Source: Limnoglobus roseus
GTDB taxonomy: Bacteria; Planctomycetota; Planctomycetia; Gemmatales; Gemmataceae
Length of the DNA: 64,000 bases
NCBI RefSeq assembly: GCF_008254045.1
Contig: NZ_CP042425.1
Location: 6,820,001-6,884,000, forward strand
Reading direction: 5' to 3'
Shown here in pieces: positions 1 to 8,158 of this stretch (positions are counted from its first letter, which is position 1; each line of letters opens with the position of its first letter). The notes under the pieces were generated by a model. It was not told the origin of the DNA. It was given only the letters and a program-made list of their open reading frames with translations, and did no database searches. Position numbers and translations under genes: made by a program.

Positions 1-492
1 CTGAATCAGCGTTTCGAGCGTCTGCCCTTCGGCCATCGGCCATACGAGGTAGTGCAACCCGCCGGCGGTGCCGACATCGACGAACGGCAGCACGGCCGCG
101 TGCTGGAACTGGCCGAACGACCGCACCTGACGGCGGGCCAACCGGACGTTCCACATGCTCCGCCGTGGCAGAACCTTGACGGCGTAGGTGGTGGTGTCGT
201 TTTTCGAGGTGGCCTTGTAGACCTGCCCCATGCTGCCTTGCCCGATGGCGTCTTGCAGGATGTACGGCCCGAGAACCAGCCCTTGCGTCTTGCCGTTCAA
301 GATGCGTTCCGCCTGGAAGGCGGTCAGGCTGCCCTGCTGAACCATGTACTCGGCGAGGGCCGGCGCTTCCGCCCGCGGGTTCCGCTTCAGGAAGTCGCTG
401 ACAATTTGATCCAATTGGCCGCGGTCGATCAGGCCACTCCGGCGGAGGTCCCAAACGAACCATTCACACGCGCCTAAGTCGTTCGTCACCAT
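1..492 (-). CDS. Serine/threonine protein kinase, N-terminal part (cut by window start)
   Basis: The first 164 codons of a Hanks-type Ser/Thr kinase whose remainder lies left of the window. A short helical leader (about residues 1-65, ending in QGSLTAFQAERIL) precedes the kinase fold; this leader is common on planctomycete kinases. The glycine-rich loop reads GQGSMGQVYKA and the ATP-anchoring lysine lies in TYAVKVLP. The hinge region YLVWPMAEGQTLETL is visible at the end. The catalytic HRD and DFG motifs are outside the window, so activity cannot be judged. The ATG at 492-490 is the first plausible start. It is divergent from the SEC-C/TPR gene. Substrate and signal are unknown. Confidence 0.85.
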   Translation of the reverse strand, partial: MVTNDLGACEWFVWDLRRSGLIDRGQLDQIVSDFLKRNPRAEAPALAEYMVQQGSLTAFQAERILNGKTQGLVLGPYILQDAIGQGSMGQVYKATSKNDTTTYAVKVLPRRSMWNVRLARRQVRSFGQFQHAAVLPFVDVGTAGGLHYLVWPMAEGQTLETLIQ

Positions 493-609
493 GGTGCCCT
501 GGCCCTGATGGGGATTAGCCTTGAGTCAAAATTCGTGGTTTGTTGCGAAGGTTCCCGGCCACGAAGAGTTTATGCACGTCGTGGGGATTCTCGGCTCACC
601 AAACAGTAG

Positions 610-682
610 GTCAGTTTTTCCCCCTGTCAAACTGACAACCGGCGTTTTCACGGCTGGCAAAAGCCATATCCTGACGGGATAT
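610..682. promoter_or_regulatory. Two small inverted repeats in the divergent region 493-741
   Basis: GTCAGTTT (610-617) and AAACTGAC (629-636) form a perfect 8-bp inverted repeat with an 11-nt spacer. A second, ATATCC/GGATAT (666-671 and 677-682), has a 5-nt loop and is followed by a short T run. They lie between the divergent kinase and SEC-C/TPR genes and could be operators or leader hairpins for the rightward gene. No convincing promoter hexamers were found. The assignment is inference. Confidence 0.3.
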
Positions 683-741
683 TTTCTCCCCCGTCCGGAA
701 CGTCCGACAAAACGCTCCTGAACCTCGCCTGAGATCACCGC

Positions 742-2856
742 ATGGCCGTGAATCCCTACGACCCCTGCCCTTGTGGGAGCGGGAAAAAGTTCAAGTGGTG
801 CTGCATCAGCTACTGGGATCAGCTTCAGCTCGCCATGCAGCAACAGCAGCAAGGGCAACATGATGCAGCCCTTCGCACGATGGAAGAACTGACCCACACG
901 CAGGGTAGCCACCCGCAAGTGTGGTGTCACTACGCCAACGTCCTGTTCATGGAAGGAAAGACGGAAGAAGCCGAACAGGCGGTGCAGAAAGCACTTTCGA
1001 TACAACCCGATTTCCCGATGGCATATTTTACGCGGGCCATGTTCCGCAATGCCGAAGGGGAGGTCATCGGCTCGCTCTTGCTCTTCCGCAAGGCTCTGGA
1101 AGCCTACCCGCCAGAAGCGACCGGGCCGATCGCGGACACCTGCGAAATGATCGCCCGGATCGAGTTGATGCTCAACCGGCCGGTCGCCTGTCGGGCGGTC
1201 TTCGAACGCGCGGTGAACGCCCTGCCCCACGACCCGGAAATCCGGCAGCAGTTCGACGCGATGTTCGGCCCCGAATCGCGGCTGCCGGCAGCGGCTCGTA
1301 AGGGCTACACGTTCCGCCCGACGATGCGATCGCTGCCGACCGGGACGAACGCGACAAAGTTCAGCGACGCGAAGGCGGCTTACGACAGCCTGACGAAGCA
1401 GATCCCCGAAGACCCGGCCGCGTGGTTCAACCTCGGCCTCGTCCGGGCGTGGCTCGGCGAGCAACCGCAAGCCGTGGAGGCGCTGAACAAGTCGCTGGAA
1501 CTCGAAGTCGACGACTACCGGGCCGAAGAAACGGCCGCCCTCGCCGAAGTGCTGAAGTGTGCCCAGGGGATGGAGGCCGACGCCGACTACGTCGAACATC
1601 GGGCATTCCTGCAAATTCGCGACCCGCAGGCCGTCTCCGGATTGTTGCAGGCGTACGTTGAAGGCGGCCGGATGATCGCGCCGCAGATGTCCGAGGACGG
1701 CACGCACTTCAGCGCGCTGGTCGTGGAAGCCCTGCCGAGCATCCTGGAAACGGGGACGAAGCTCGCGAAGGTCGTCGCGAACATCAACATCACGGCCGGC
1801 GTGATTCGGCTCTGGTACCCGGTCGAAGAGACGCTGCGAAAGGTCGTCACCGAAGTCCGCGAACGCCTCAACTTGGCCGTCAGCGAGCCGACGTTCAACC
1901 TCGGGCCGATTCAGTTCGGTGACATCGCTCTGGACGCCCTCGCCTACCCCGTTCGCACCGCCGACGTGACGGAAGCCGAGAATAAGCTCCGCGACTACGC
2001 CACGAACTACTTCGAAAATACCTGGCTGCACAAGCCGTTGCGCTCGCTCGGCGGCGTCGGCCCGATGGACGCGGTCGGCAGCAAACTGATGCGGAAGCGT
2101 GTCCTCGGCATCATCAAGTTCGTCGAAGGTTGCCTCCTCGGGGCGGCCCCGCGGAAACGGCGCGGTGAGGAAACCGAGCCAATTCAGATCTACGACTTCA
2201 ACCGCCTCCGCCACAAACTCGGCATCGAGATGGTTTCGGTCGCCGCTCCGACGCCCGTGCCGCAAGCCCCGGCGGCTCCGACCCCGGCCAAGCGAGACTT
2301 CACGGCGATGAACGCGGCCGATCTCTCGGCCCTCGCGTCGGCCGATCTGTCCGCGAGCGAACTCGAAGACGCCATGAAGGCCGCGATCAAGCTCGATGCG
2401 CGTGAACTTGCGGTCGCCTTCGCGAAGACCGGCACCACCAAGCCGTACGACGCGGCGAAGCCGGACCGGTACCCGTTCTTCGCCTGTCTGATGACGGCCG
2501 CCCTCAGTTCCGGCGACACCGGCGAAGTCGTCCGCGTGGCCAATGAAGGCAGTCAGTACGACAGTGAACACAACGCCGGCAAGCGGTTCAACGACTACGC
2601 CCTGCGGAAGATCGCCGTCCTTGCGAAGAAGGGCGAGTATGAAGCGGTCGAGCAGGAGTACAACACGATCCTCGACCGCACGCCGAACGACGGCAACCTG
2701 TACGTGAAGGCCGCCGAGACGTTCCTTGGGGCGAAGCAAGGTTCGCGGGCGAAGGGCTTCGCCGAGCGCGGCCTGGCGAAGGGCAAGGAGCAGGGCAACC
2801 GCGACCTGCAAGCGGCGTGCGGTGAACTCCTGGATGCCGCGAAGCGTTACTCGTAA
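742..2856 (+). CDS. SEC-C motif and TPR-repeat protein
   Basis: A 704-residue protein of unknown role. Residues 7-21 (DPCPCGSGKKFKWCC) form a canonical SEC-C zinc-binding motif with Cys9, Cys11, Cys20 and Cys21, as found at the tail of SecA and on many unrelated proteins. About residues 30-165 and 215-290 are TPR-like helical repeats (for example AWFNLGLVRAWLGEQPQAVE). A Pro/Ala linker near residue 502 separates a C-terminal helical region (about 525-704) that again ends in TPR-like repeats. No signal peptide or membrane segment is visible, so it is probably a cytoplasmic scaffold. The ATG at 742 places the SEC-C motif at the extreme N-terminus, its usual position in such proteins. Thirty bases separate it from the lipoprotein gene downstream, possibly co-transcribed. 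Confidence 0.85.
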   Translation: MAVNPYDPCPCGSGKKFKWCCISYWDQLQLAMQQQQQGQHDAALRTMEELTHTQGSHPQVWCHYANVLFMEGKTEEAEQAVQKALSIQPDFPMAYFTRAMFRNAEGEVIGSLLLFRKALEAYPPEATGPIADTCEMIARIELMLNRPVACRAVFERAVNALPHDPEIRQQFDAMFGPESRLPAAARKGYTFRPTMRSLPTGTNATKFSDAKAAYDSLTKQIPEDPAAWFNLGLVRAWLGEQPQAVEALNKSLELEVDDYRAEETAALAEVLKCAQGMEADADYVEHRAFLQIRDPQAVSGLLQAYVEGGRMIAPQMSEDGTHFSALVVEALPSILETGTKLAKVVANINITAGVIRLWYPVEETLRKVVTEVRERLNLAVSEPTFNLGPIQFGDIALDALAYPVRTADVTEAENKLRDYATNYFENTWLHKPLRSLGGVGPMDAVGSKLMRKRVLGIIKFVEGCLLGAAPRKRRGEETEPIQIYDFNRLRHKLGIEMVSVAAPTPVPQAPAAPTPAKRDFTAMNAADLSALASADLSASELEDAMKAAIKLDARELAVAFAKTGTTKPYDAAKPDRYPFFACLMTAALSSGDTGEVVRVANEGSQYDSEHNAGKRFNDYALRKIAVLAKKGEYEAVEQEYNTILDRTPNDGNLYVKAAETFLGAKQGSRAKGFAERGLAKGKEQGNRDLQAACGELLDAAKRYS

Positions 2857-2886
2857 GGCGACTCTCCCACCGGCGAGGAATTAACC

Positions 2887-3717
2887 GTGTCCCCACGCAT
2901 CTGCTCGGGTGTCGGCGTTCTTTGTGCGGTGGGTTCGCTCTTGCTGCTGGGCGGGTGTTCGAAGAAGGCACCCGCCCCCGCTGTTCCCGCCGCCGCTGGA
3001 GTTGCGCCGGCGAACGCGACTCCGGTCGTTGGTGCCGCCCCTCAACAGCCCATCCCCCAACGCCAGCCAGAAGTGCGGGCCGACCAGAAAAACGGCACGG
3101 TTTACCAGGGTTGGGGCCAACTCTACGATCCCGCCAACGACACGGAAGTGTCGATGGAAAACGGCCGGTTGTCCATGACCGTGCCGCCCGGATTGCACGA
3201 CATCAATCACCAACTCGGCGGGATGCGGGCCCCGCGAATCCTCCAGGAAGTGACTGGCAACTTCACCCTCGAAGTGACCGTGACCGGCGACTTCACGCCC
3301 GGTCCGCAGTCGGCCAAGAACGGCGTCGCCTCGTTCAACGGGGCCGGCCTCTCGCTGTGGCTCGACGAGCAAAACTACCTGCGGTTGGAACGGAATGCGT
3401 GGTGGAACGCTTCGGCCAAGAGTTACACCGGCTACACCCCGCTCTACGAAATCTATGTCAACGGTCGGATGCTGCCGACCAACCCCGGCACCGGTTCCCC
3501 GACCGACTTTTACAAGGGCCCCTCGACGCGGTTCCGCCTCCAGCGAGAGGGCATCTACCTCGTGGCGTCCTACAGCCTCGACGGCACCGCCTGGAACGTC
3601 GTCCCACGCCTGGCCGCCACCCTTCCGAAGAAGGTTTACGTGGGAATCGGCGCGGTCAGCACGTCGAACCTCCCCTTCAACGTGGTCTTCGAAGACTTCA
3701 AACTCGAACAAAAGTGA
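2887..3717 (+). CDS. Putative lipoprotein with DUF1349-like (concanavalin-like) domain
   Basis: A 276-residue predicted lipoprotein. The GTG start gives an N-terminal hydrophobic stretch ending in LLLLGGC with the lipobox Cys at residue 24, followed by an Ala/Pro-rich linker to about residue 60. Residues about 70-275 resemble the jelly-roll fold of DUF1349/LamG-type proteins (GLSLWLDEQNYLRLERN and a final VGIGAVSTSN...FNVVFEDFKLEQ). Such domains often bind carbohydrate, but no ligand can be deduced here. It follows the SEC-C/TPR gene by 30 bp on the same strand. The fold assignment is by pattern and moderately sure; function is unknown. Confidence 0.7.
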   Translation: MSPRICSGVGVLCAVGSLLLLGGCSKKAPAPAVPAAAGVAPANATPVVGAAPQQPIPQRQPEVRADQKNGTVYQGWGQLYDPANDTEVSMENGRLSMTVPPGLHDINHQLGGMRAPRILQEVTGNFTLEVTVTGDFTPGPQSAKNGVASFNGAGLSLWLDEQNYLRLERNAWWNASAKSYTGYTPLYEIYVNGRMLPTNPGTGSPTDFYKGPSTRFRLQREGIYLVASYSLDGTAWNVVPRLAATLPKKVYVGIGAVSTSNLPFNVVFEDFKLEQK

Positions 3718-3760
3718 CGGCTCATTTCGCCCGGAGGCCGTCGGATCAAGTGGGTTCGAA

Positions 3761-3788
3761 TTGACTCCGGCGATACTTCGTCTAAACT
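3761..3788 (+). promoter_or_regulatory. Candidate sigma70-type promoter of the metal ABC operon
   Basis: TTGACT (3761-3766) and TAAACT (3783-3788) are separated by 16 bp and resemble -35 and -10 elements. The -10 lies inside the palindrome at 3780-3810 and the inferred start at 3833 is about 40 bp downstream, a sensible geometry for a repressible promoter. Hexamer matches are 5/6 and 4/6. The planctomycete promoter consensus is poorly known, so this is inference. Confidence 0.4.
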
Positions 3789-3810
3789 AATAGACAATGT
3801 TAGTTCAGAC
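3780..3810. promoter_or_regulatory. 31-bp imperfect palindrome, probable metalloregulator operator
   Basis: GTCTAAACTAA (3780-3790) and TTAGTTCAGAC (3800-3810) are inverted arms matching at 10 of 11 positions around a 9-bp centre. Size, symmetry and position over the putative -10 and transcription start of a Mn/Zn ABC operon are what a DtxR/MntR- or Fur/Zur-family operator looks like. The palindrome includes the ATG at 3797, which argues that the real start codon is the ATG at 3833. The regulator is not in the window. Confidence 0.5.
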
Positions 3811-3832
3811 TACGCGATCGCCCGGATCACCC

Positions 3833-4783
3833 ATGACCCCTATCATCACTCGAACCTTTCTTCTGCTGATCCCTACGCTTTTGGCGTCACTGGCGGGGTG
3901 TACGCCGCGGACGATCCCCCCCGACGGCAAGTTGCACGTCGTCTGCACGACGAGTCTCATCGCAGACGCGGTTCAGCGAGTGGGCGGGGATCGGGTCACG
4001 GTCGAGTGCCTCATGGGGCCGGGAGTCGATCCGCACCGGTACAACGCTTCCGCGGGAGACATTCAAAAACTGACCGCCGCCCGCATCGTCTTCCACCACG
4101 GTCTGCACTTGGAAGGCAAGATGGGGGACGTTCTCGAACAGGAACGGTCCGGGCAGAAGAGTGTCGTCATTACCTCGCGGCTCACCGACAAGCAACTCCG
4201 GGCCAGTGACGGCGGCGACGGGCCGCACGATCCGCACGTCTGGTTCGACCCGACGCTGTGGGCCGACTGTTTGCCGCTAGTCGTGGAGGCGTTGAAGGAC
4301 GCCGACCCCGAACACCAGAAGGAGTACGACACGGCCGCGAAGCAGTACCGCGACGAGTTGCTGGCCGTGGACCGCGAGCTGGAGAAACTCGCCCATACCC
4401 TTCCGGCCGAGCGGCGAAAGCTCGTCACGTCGCACGACGCCTTCGGCTACTTCGGCGCACGGTACGGCTTCGAGGTCCACGGTCTGCAAGGGGTTTCCAC
4501 GGCGAGCGAGCCAAGTACGAAGACGGTTAGCGAACTCGCGGAGTTCCTGGCCAAGAACAAGATCGCGGCCATCTTCGGCGAAACCTCGGTCCCGACGAAG
4601 GGCCTGCTCGCCGTGATGGACGCCACCGAGCAACGGTACGGGCACAAGGTCCGACTCATCGGCGGCGACCTGGCGCTCTACTCCGACGCGCTCGGAGAAC
4701 CGGGGTCGCCGGGGGAAAACTATCTCGGCATGATCCGCCACAACATGACGACCATCGTGACCGCGTTGAAAGACCCGAAATGA
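3833..4783 (+). CDS. Metal ABC transporter substrate-binding lipoprotein (TroA/MntC/ZnuA family)
   Basis: A cluster A-1 solute-binding protein (316 residues) that captures Mn(II) or Zn(II) outside the membrane. The N-terminus is a lipoprotein signal (LLASLAGC) followed by the mature chain. Family metal-site segments are visible: VDPHRYNAS, DPHVWFDPTLW, SHDAFGYFG, a Glu in IFGETSVPTK and an Asp in GGDLALYSD; LGEPGSPGENYLGMIRHN is typical of the TroA/MntC branch. There is no long His-rich loop, which leans toward Mn rather than ZnuA-type Zn, but this is inference. ATG 3833 was chosen because it begins the lipoprotein signal directly; the in-frame ATG at 3797 sits inside the operator palindrome. 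Its stop overlaps the ATPase start (ATGA). Confidence 0.88.
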   Translation: MTPIITRTFLLLIPTLLASLAGCTPRTIPPDGKLHVVCTTSLIADAVQRVGGDRVTVECLMGPGVDPHRYNASAGDIQKLTAARIVFHHGLHLEGKMGDVLEQERSGQKSVVITSRLTDKQLRASDGGDGPHDPHVWFDPTLWADCLPLVVEALKDADPEHQKEYDTAAKQYRDELLAVDRELEKLAHTLPAERRKLVTSHDAFGYFGARYGFEVHGLQGVSTASEPSTKTVSELAEFLAKNKIAAIFGETSVPTKGLLAVMDATEQRYGHKVRLIGGDLALYSDALGEPGSPGENYLGMIRHNMTTIVTALKDPK

Positions 4784-5496
4784 CGCCGGCCGTCGAAGTT
4801 CACGACCTGACGGTCGCGTACCAACAGAAGCCCGCGCTGTGGGACGTGGACCTGACCGTCACCCCCGGCAGCCTCATGGGCATCGTCGGGCCGAACGGCG
4901 CGGGCAAGACGACGCTCCTCAAGGCGATCCTCGGCCTCATTCCCGTCGTCTCGGGAGACGTGTTGGTTCACGGTAGGCCGTACCGACAGCAGCGCCGCCG
5001 CGTGGCCTACGTGCCGCAGAAGAGTTCCGTGGATTGGGACTTCCCCACCACGGTCTTCGACCTCGTCCGCATGGGAACTTACGGCCGCCTCGGTTGGTTC
5101 CGTCGGCCGTCGCGAGCCGAGAACGACATGACCCGCCAGGCGCTGGCCCAGGTCGGGCTGACCGACTTCCGGGACCGGCAGATCGGCCAACTCTCCGGCG
5201 GACAACAGCAGCGGGCCTTCCTCGCCCGATCGCTCGTGCAGGAAGCCGATGTGTTTGTGCTCGACGAGCCGTTCCAGGGCGTGGACGCGGTCACGGAGCG
5301 GGCCGTGATCGACATCCTGCGTAAACTTCGCGACGAGGGGAAAACGATCCTGGTGGTTCACCACGACTTGACCACCGTGCCGACGTACTTCGACGCGGTG
5401 ACGTTGCTGAACGTGCAGGTGATTGCGAGTGGCGCTGTCGGTGAGATTTTCACGCCGGAAAACCTCCACCGCGCCTACGGAGAAGCGGCCCGGTGA
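4780..5496 (+). CDS. Metal ABC transporter ATP-binding protein (ZnuC/TroB/MntB type)
   Basis: The 238-residue ATPase subunit of a Mn/Zn importer. Walker A GPNGAGKTT (about residues 37-45), Q-loop region VPQKSSVDWDFP, signature LSGGQQQR (about 138), Walker B VFVLDEP (about 158) and the switch His in VVHHD are all intact. The segment VPQKSSVDWDFPTTVFDLV is characteristic of the Mn/Zn subfamily. It overlaps the binding-protein gene by 4 nt, so the two are translationally coupled. The expected integral-membrane permease does not follow: the next gene, 22 bp away, is on the opposite strand. The permease must be elsewhere or the system is incomplete. Confidence 0.9.
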   Translation: MTPAVEVHDLTVAYQQKPALWDVDLTVTPGSLMGIVGPNGAGKTTLLKAILGLIPVVSGDVLVHGRPYRQQRRRVAYVPQKSSVDWDFPTTVFDLVRMGTYGRLGWFRRPSRAENDMTRQALAQVGLTDFRDRQIGQLSGGQQQRAFLARSLVQEADVFVLDEPFQGVDAVTERAVIDILRKLRDEGKTILVVHHDLTTVPTYFDAVTLLNVQVIASGAVGEIFTPENLHRAYGEAAR

Positions 5497-5518
5497 TCTC
5501 TCACCGGGCCGTCGGTCG

Positions 5519-8092
5519 TCACTTCTTCGCGAAGGCCGGGTGCTTCTTGTTGCCACCGGATTCGAGGTAGGCGATCAGGTCCAGAACGTCGTCCGCCGAC
5601 AGCACGTCGACGAGGTTCGCGGGCATCGGCGAGAGCTTGGACGGCTTCTTCGTCTCGATGTCGGCCTTCTTGATCTCGACCCGTTTCGAGTCGAGCGGGT
5701 CGGGCTGAATCGCGATCTTGTCGGCCGTTTCATCGACGAGCCGCCCCACGATGACCTTGCCGTCGAGCGTGTTCACTTCGAGGTTCTGGAACTGCTCGGA
5801 GAGAACCTTCGACGGCTCAATGATCGACTCCAACAGTGCCCGCCGGTCGAAGCGACTGGCGACGGCCGTCAGTTCCGGCCCGACCGACCCACCGTAATCG
5901 CTGAACCGGTGGCACTTCGCGCACTGGGCGTCGGCGAAGGCTTGTTTCCCCTTCTCGAAGTTGCGGCCAACGCTCGCCTTCTCCAGTTGCGGGAGCACAT
6001 CGTCCATCGTCCACTTCTTCACGAACGGCCGCGACTTGGCTTCCACCGTCACGGTCGCGGCCTTGTCGATCGCGGTGATGACCGGCGTCAGTTCTTTCTG
6101 CTCCGCCGCCGACATGTTGGCGACGTACTCCTTGAGGAAGTTCTTCAGGAAGTTGTTGTAACTGTTGCCGTCCGCGTAACCCCGGCCGGCCTCCGCGAAC
6201 CAGCGGACCAGTTCCGGCGGGTGGGCCATTTTCCCCTTGTCCTTCGTCCAGTAGCCGAGGTACTCCTTCCGCTGGTCGATCGTCCAGAAGCCGACGGGCA
6301 ACGTCCGCAGGTGGAACAGGTAGTGGAAGCGGTCCTCCTGCGTTTTGGCCTCGGCCATCAACCTCAGGCACTTCGCGAGAACCTTCGGCGATTGCAAGTA
6401 AACGAGCACCTGCGCCGCCTCGCGGTTGAACGCCTCGGCGGTAGCGGGGAAGATCGCGTCAATTTCGGCGGAGAGCTTGCGCGTTTGCTCGGCCGACGGA
6501 TTGCCGTGGCGGGCCATCGCGACTTGCAGCACGCGCAGCTTTTCGAGCTTGAGTTCGGGCGACAACTTGTCGAGCGGGAACTTCTCCAGGGCCGCGAGTA
6601 AGTCCGTAAAGTCCTTGAACTCGCCGCACCGGGCGAGTGCGAGCAGCGCCGTCATCGCAGCGAGCGGTTCCTTCTCGCCCAGAGCTTGCGACTTCCACTC
6701 GGCGACGGGCTGGAACTCGATCGCCACGCGGGCGGCCGAGCGAAGGTGGCGGTCTTCGTGGTGCAGTTGCGGCCACGCGGCTGCCACAGCTTGCGGGTTC
6801 TTCTTGCCGTGGAAGGCTTCGAGCGAGTGGCGAATCTGACGTTCCGCCGCACCGTCCGTGTTCGGTTGGGCTGCGGCGTCCGTCGGTTCCGTGCCGGTGT
6901 AGGTGACGCGGTACAGACCGGCCTGGTTGTTCCGGCCGCCGGTCGTGAAGTACATCGCCCCGTCGTCGCCGATGACGATGTCCGTGAGGTTCAACGGCTT
7001 CTTCGGCGACTTACCGTCCAGCCCCATCGGCGCGACAAAGTTCTCGAAGGTCGCGGTGTAACTCGACCCCTTCGGCGTGAGGTGAACGGCGATCAGTCGG
7101 CCGTAGGACCAGTCGCAGATGTAAATGGCCCGTTGATACTTCGCCGGGAACTTGGCCCCGATCGCATTGCTCACCCCGGTCGGTGAGCCGACGCCGATGT
7201 TGACGGTCGGCGGCACGCTATCGAGGTAATTGTCCGGCCAGACGCCGGTGCCGGACCGCCAGCCGTGCTCGGAACCGCTCGTGCAGTGGTTCACGCGGGT
7301 CGGTCGGTACCACGGCATGCCCCAGTCCCATTCCATGTCGCTGTCGAAGGTGAACAGTTCGCCGTCGGTGTTGAAGGCGATGTCGTAAGCGTTGCGGAAG
7401 CCGCCGAGGACGAGTTCCCACTCCTTGCCGTCGGCGTCGGTGCGGACGACGTAGCCGCCTGGGGCGAGGATGCCGGCCGCGTGGCCGTTGCCGTCCCACT
7501 GGCGCGGCAGGAGCAGGTCTTCCCGATAGTTGCGGAACGGCGACTCGGGCGAAACCTTCTCCGGGACGTGCGTGTGGTTGCCGATCATGACGTACACCTT
7601 GCCGTCCTTACCGAGCGCGAGGCCGTGCGCCCCGTGCTCGCCGGCCGAGCGGAAGTCTTTCAGGAACTTCACGTCGTCGTACTGATCGGCCCCCTTCGTA
7701 TCGCGACAGCGGTAAAGCCCATACCCACCGGCCGGCCCTGCCCCCATCACGTAGAGGCTGTCGTGTGCGACCAACAGGCCCATGACTTCCGTGATCGGCA
7801 GTTGAAGTTTCTCCGTCTTCTCGACGCGGCCGTCTTTCAACGTGACCCGCAACATCGGCTGGTTGCGCTGCCCGCCGATGATGAGCCGCCCCTTCGCGTC
7901 TTTGCAGAGGTTGATCCACGACCCTTCGACGGCGGCGTCCGAACTGGCGAGCAGTTCGACCTTGAAGCCCGGCAGGGTCGCGAGCGCGTCGGCCGGCGTG
8001 GCCTCGCGCTTGGGCGCTTGCTTCTTCGCGTTGTTCTGGCCGTGCGACAGGGTCGCGATGGCCAGCAAGATGATGAGAGAAAGTCGGTACAC
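5519..8092 (-). CDS. PVC-type propeller/dehydrogenase-like protein with C-terminal cytochrome c domain
   Basis: An exported 857-residue protein. Residues 1-18 form a signal peptide. About residues 40-410 form a six-bladed beta-propeller like the soluble PQQ-sugar-dehydrogenase/NHL group (GRLIIGGQRNQPMLRV, HGAHGLALGKDGKVYVMIG, GGYVVRTDADGKEWELV). A helical middle region (about 430-680) looks HEAT-like. The C-terminus carries one heme c site, C724-A-K-C727-H728, followed by the planctomycete heme-domain pattern FSDYGGSVGPELTAVASRF and SEQFQNLEVNTLDGKVI. The family (PVC-type heme-binding domain) is strongly expanded in planctomycetes and is presumed to do periplasmic redox chemistry on carbohydrates; the substrate is unknown. 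It stands alone, convergent with the metal ABC operon. Confidence 0.85.
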   Translation of the reverse strand: MYRLSLIILLAIATLSHGQNNAKKQAPKREATPADALATLPGFKVELLASSDAAVEGSWINLCKDAKGRLIIGGQRNQPMLRVTLKDGRVEKTEKLQLPITEVMGLLVAHDSLYVMGAGPAGGYGLYRCRDTKGADQYDDVKFLKDFRSAGEHGAHGLALGKDGKVYVMIGNHTHVPEKVSPESPFRNYREDLLLPRQWDGNGHAAGILAPGGYVVRTDADGKEWELVLGGFRNAYDIAFNTDGELFTFDSDMEWDWGMPWYRPTRVNHCTSGSEHGWRSGTGVWPDNYLDSVPPTVNIGVGSPTGVSNAIGAKFPAKYQRAIYICDWSYGRLIAVHLTPKGSSYTATFENFVAPMGLDGKSPKKPLNLTDIVIGDDGAMYFTTGGRNNQAGLYRVTYTGTEPTDAAAQPNTDGAAERQIRHSLEAFHGKKNPQAVAAAWPQLHHEDRHLRSAARVAIEFQPVAEWKSQALGEKEPLAAMTALLALARCGEFKDFTDLLAALEKFPLDKLSPELKLEKLRVLQVAMARHGNPSAEQTRKLSAEIDAIFPATAEAFNREAAQVLVYLQSPKVLAKCLRLMAEAKTQEDRFHYLFHLRTLPVGFWTIDQRKEYLGYWTKDKGKMAHPPELVRWFAEAGRGYADGNSYNNFLKNFLKEYVANMSAAEQKELTPVITAIDKAATVTVEAKSRPFVKKWTMDDVLPQLEKASVGRNFEKGKQAFADAQCAKCHRFSDYGGSVGPELTAVASRFDRRALLESIIEPSKVLSEQFQNLEVNTLDGKVIVGRLVDETADKIAIQPDPLDSKRVEIKKADIETKKPSKLSPMPANLVDVLSADDVLDLIAYLESGGNKKHPAFAKK

Positions 8093-8158
8093 GGGGAGCC
8101 TTTCACGTCGAAACAGGATGAGAACAAGCGGCGGGGTGGGCGGGGTCGGATCAGTCTA

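Noticed and set aside
526..2811. Leftward open frame of about 760 codons antisense to the SEC-C/TPR gene
   Set aside because: Composition is typical of an antisense shadow in high-GC DNA; the rightward frame has SEC-C and TPR motifs.
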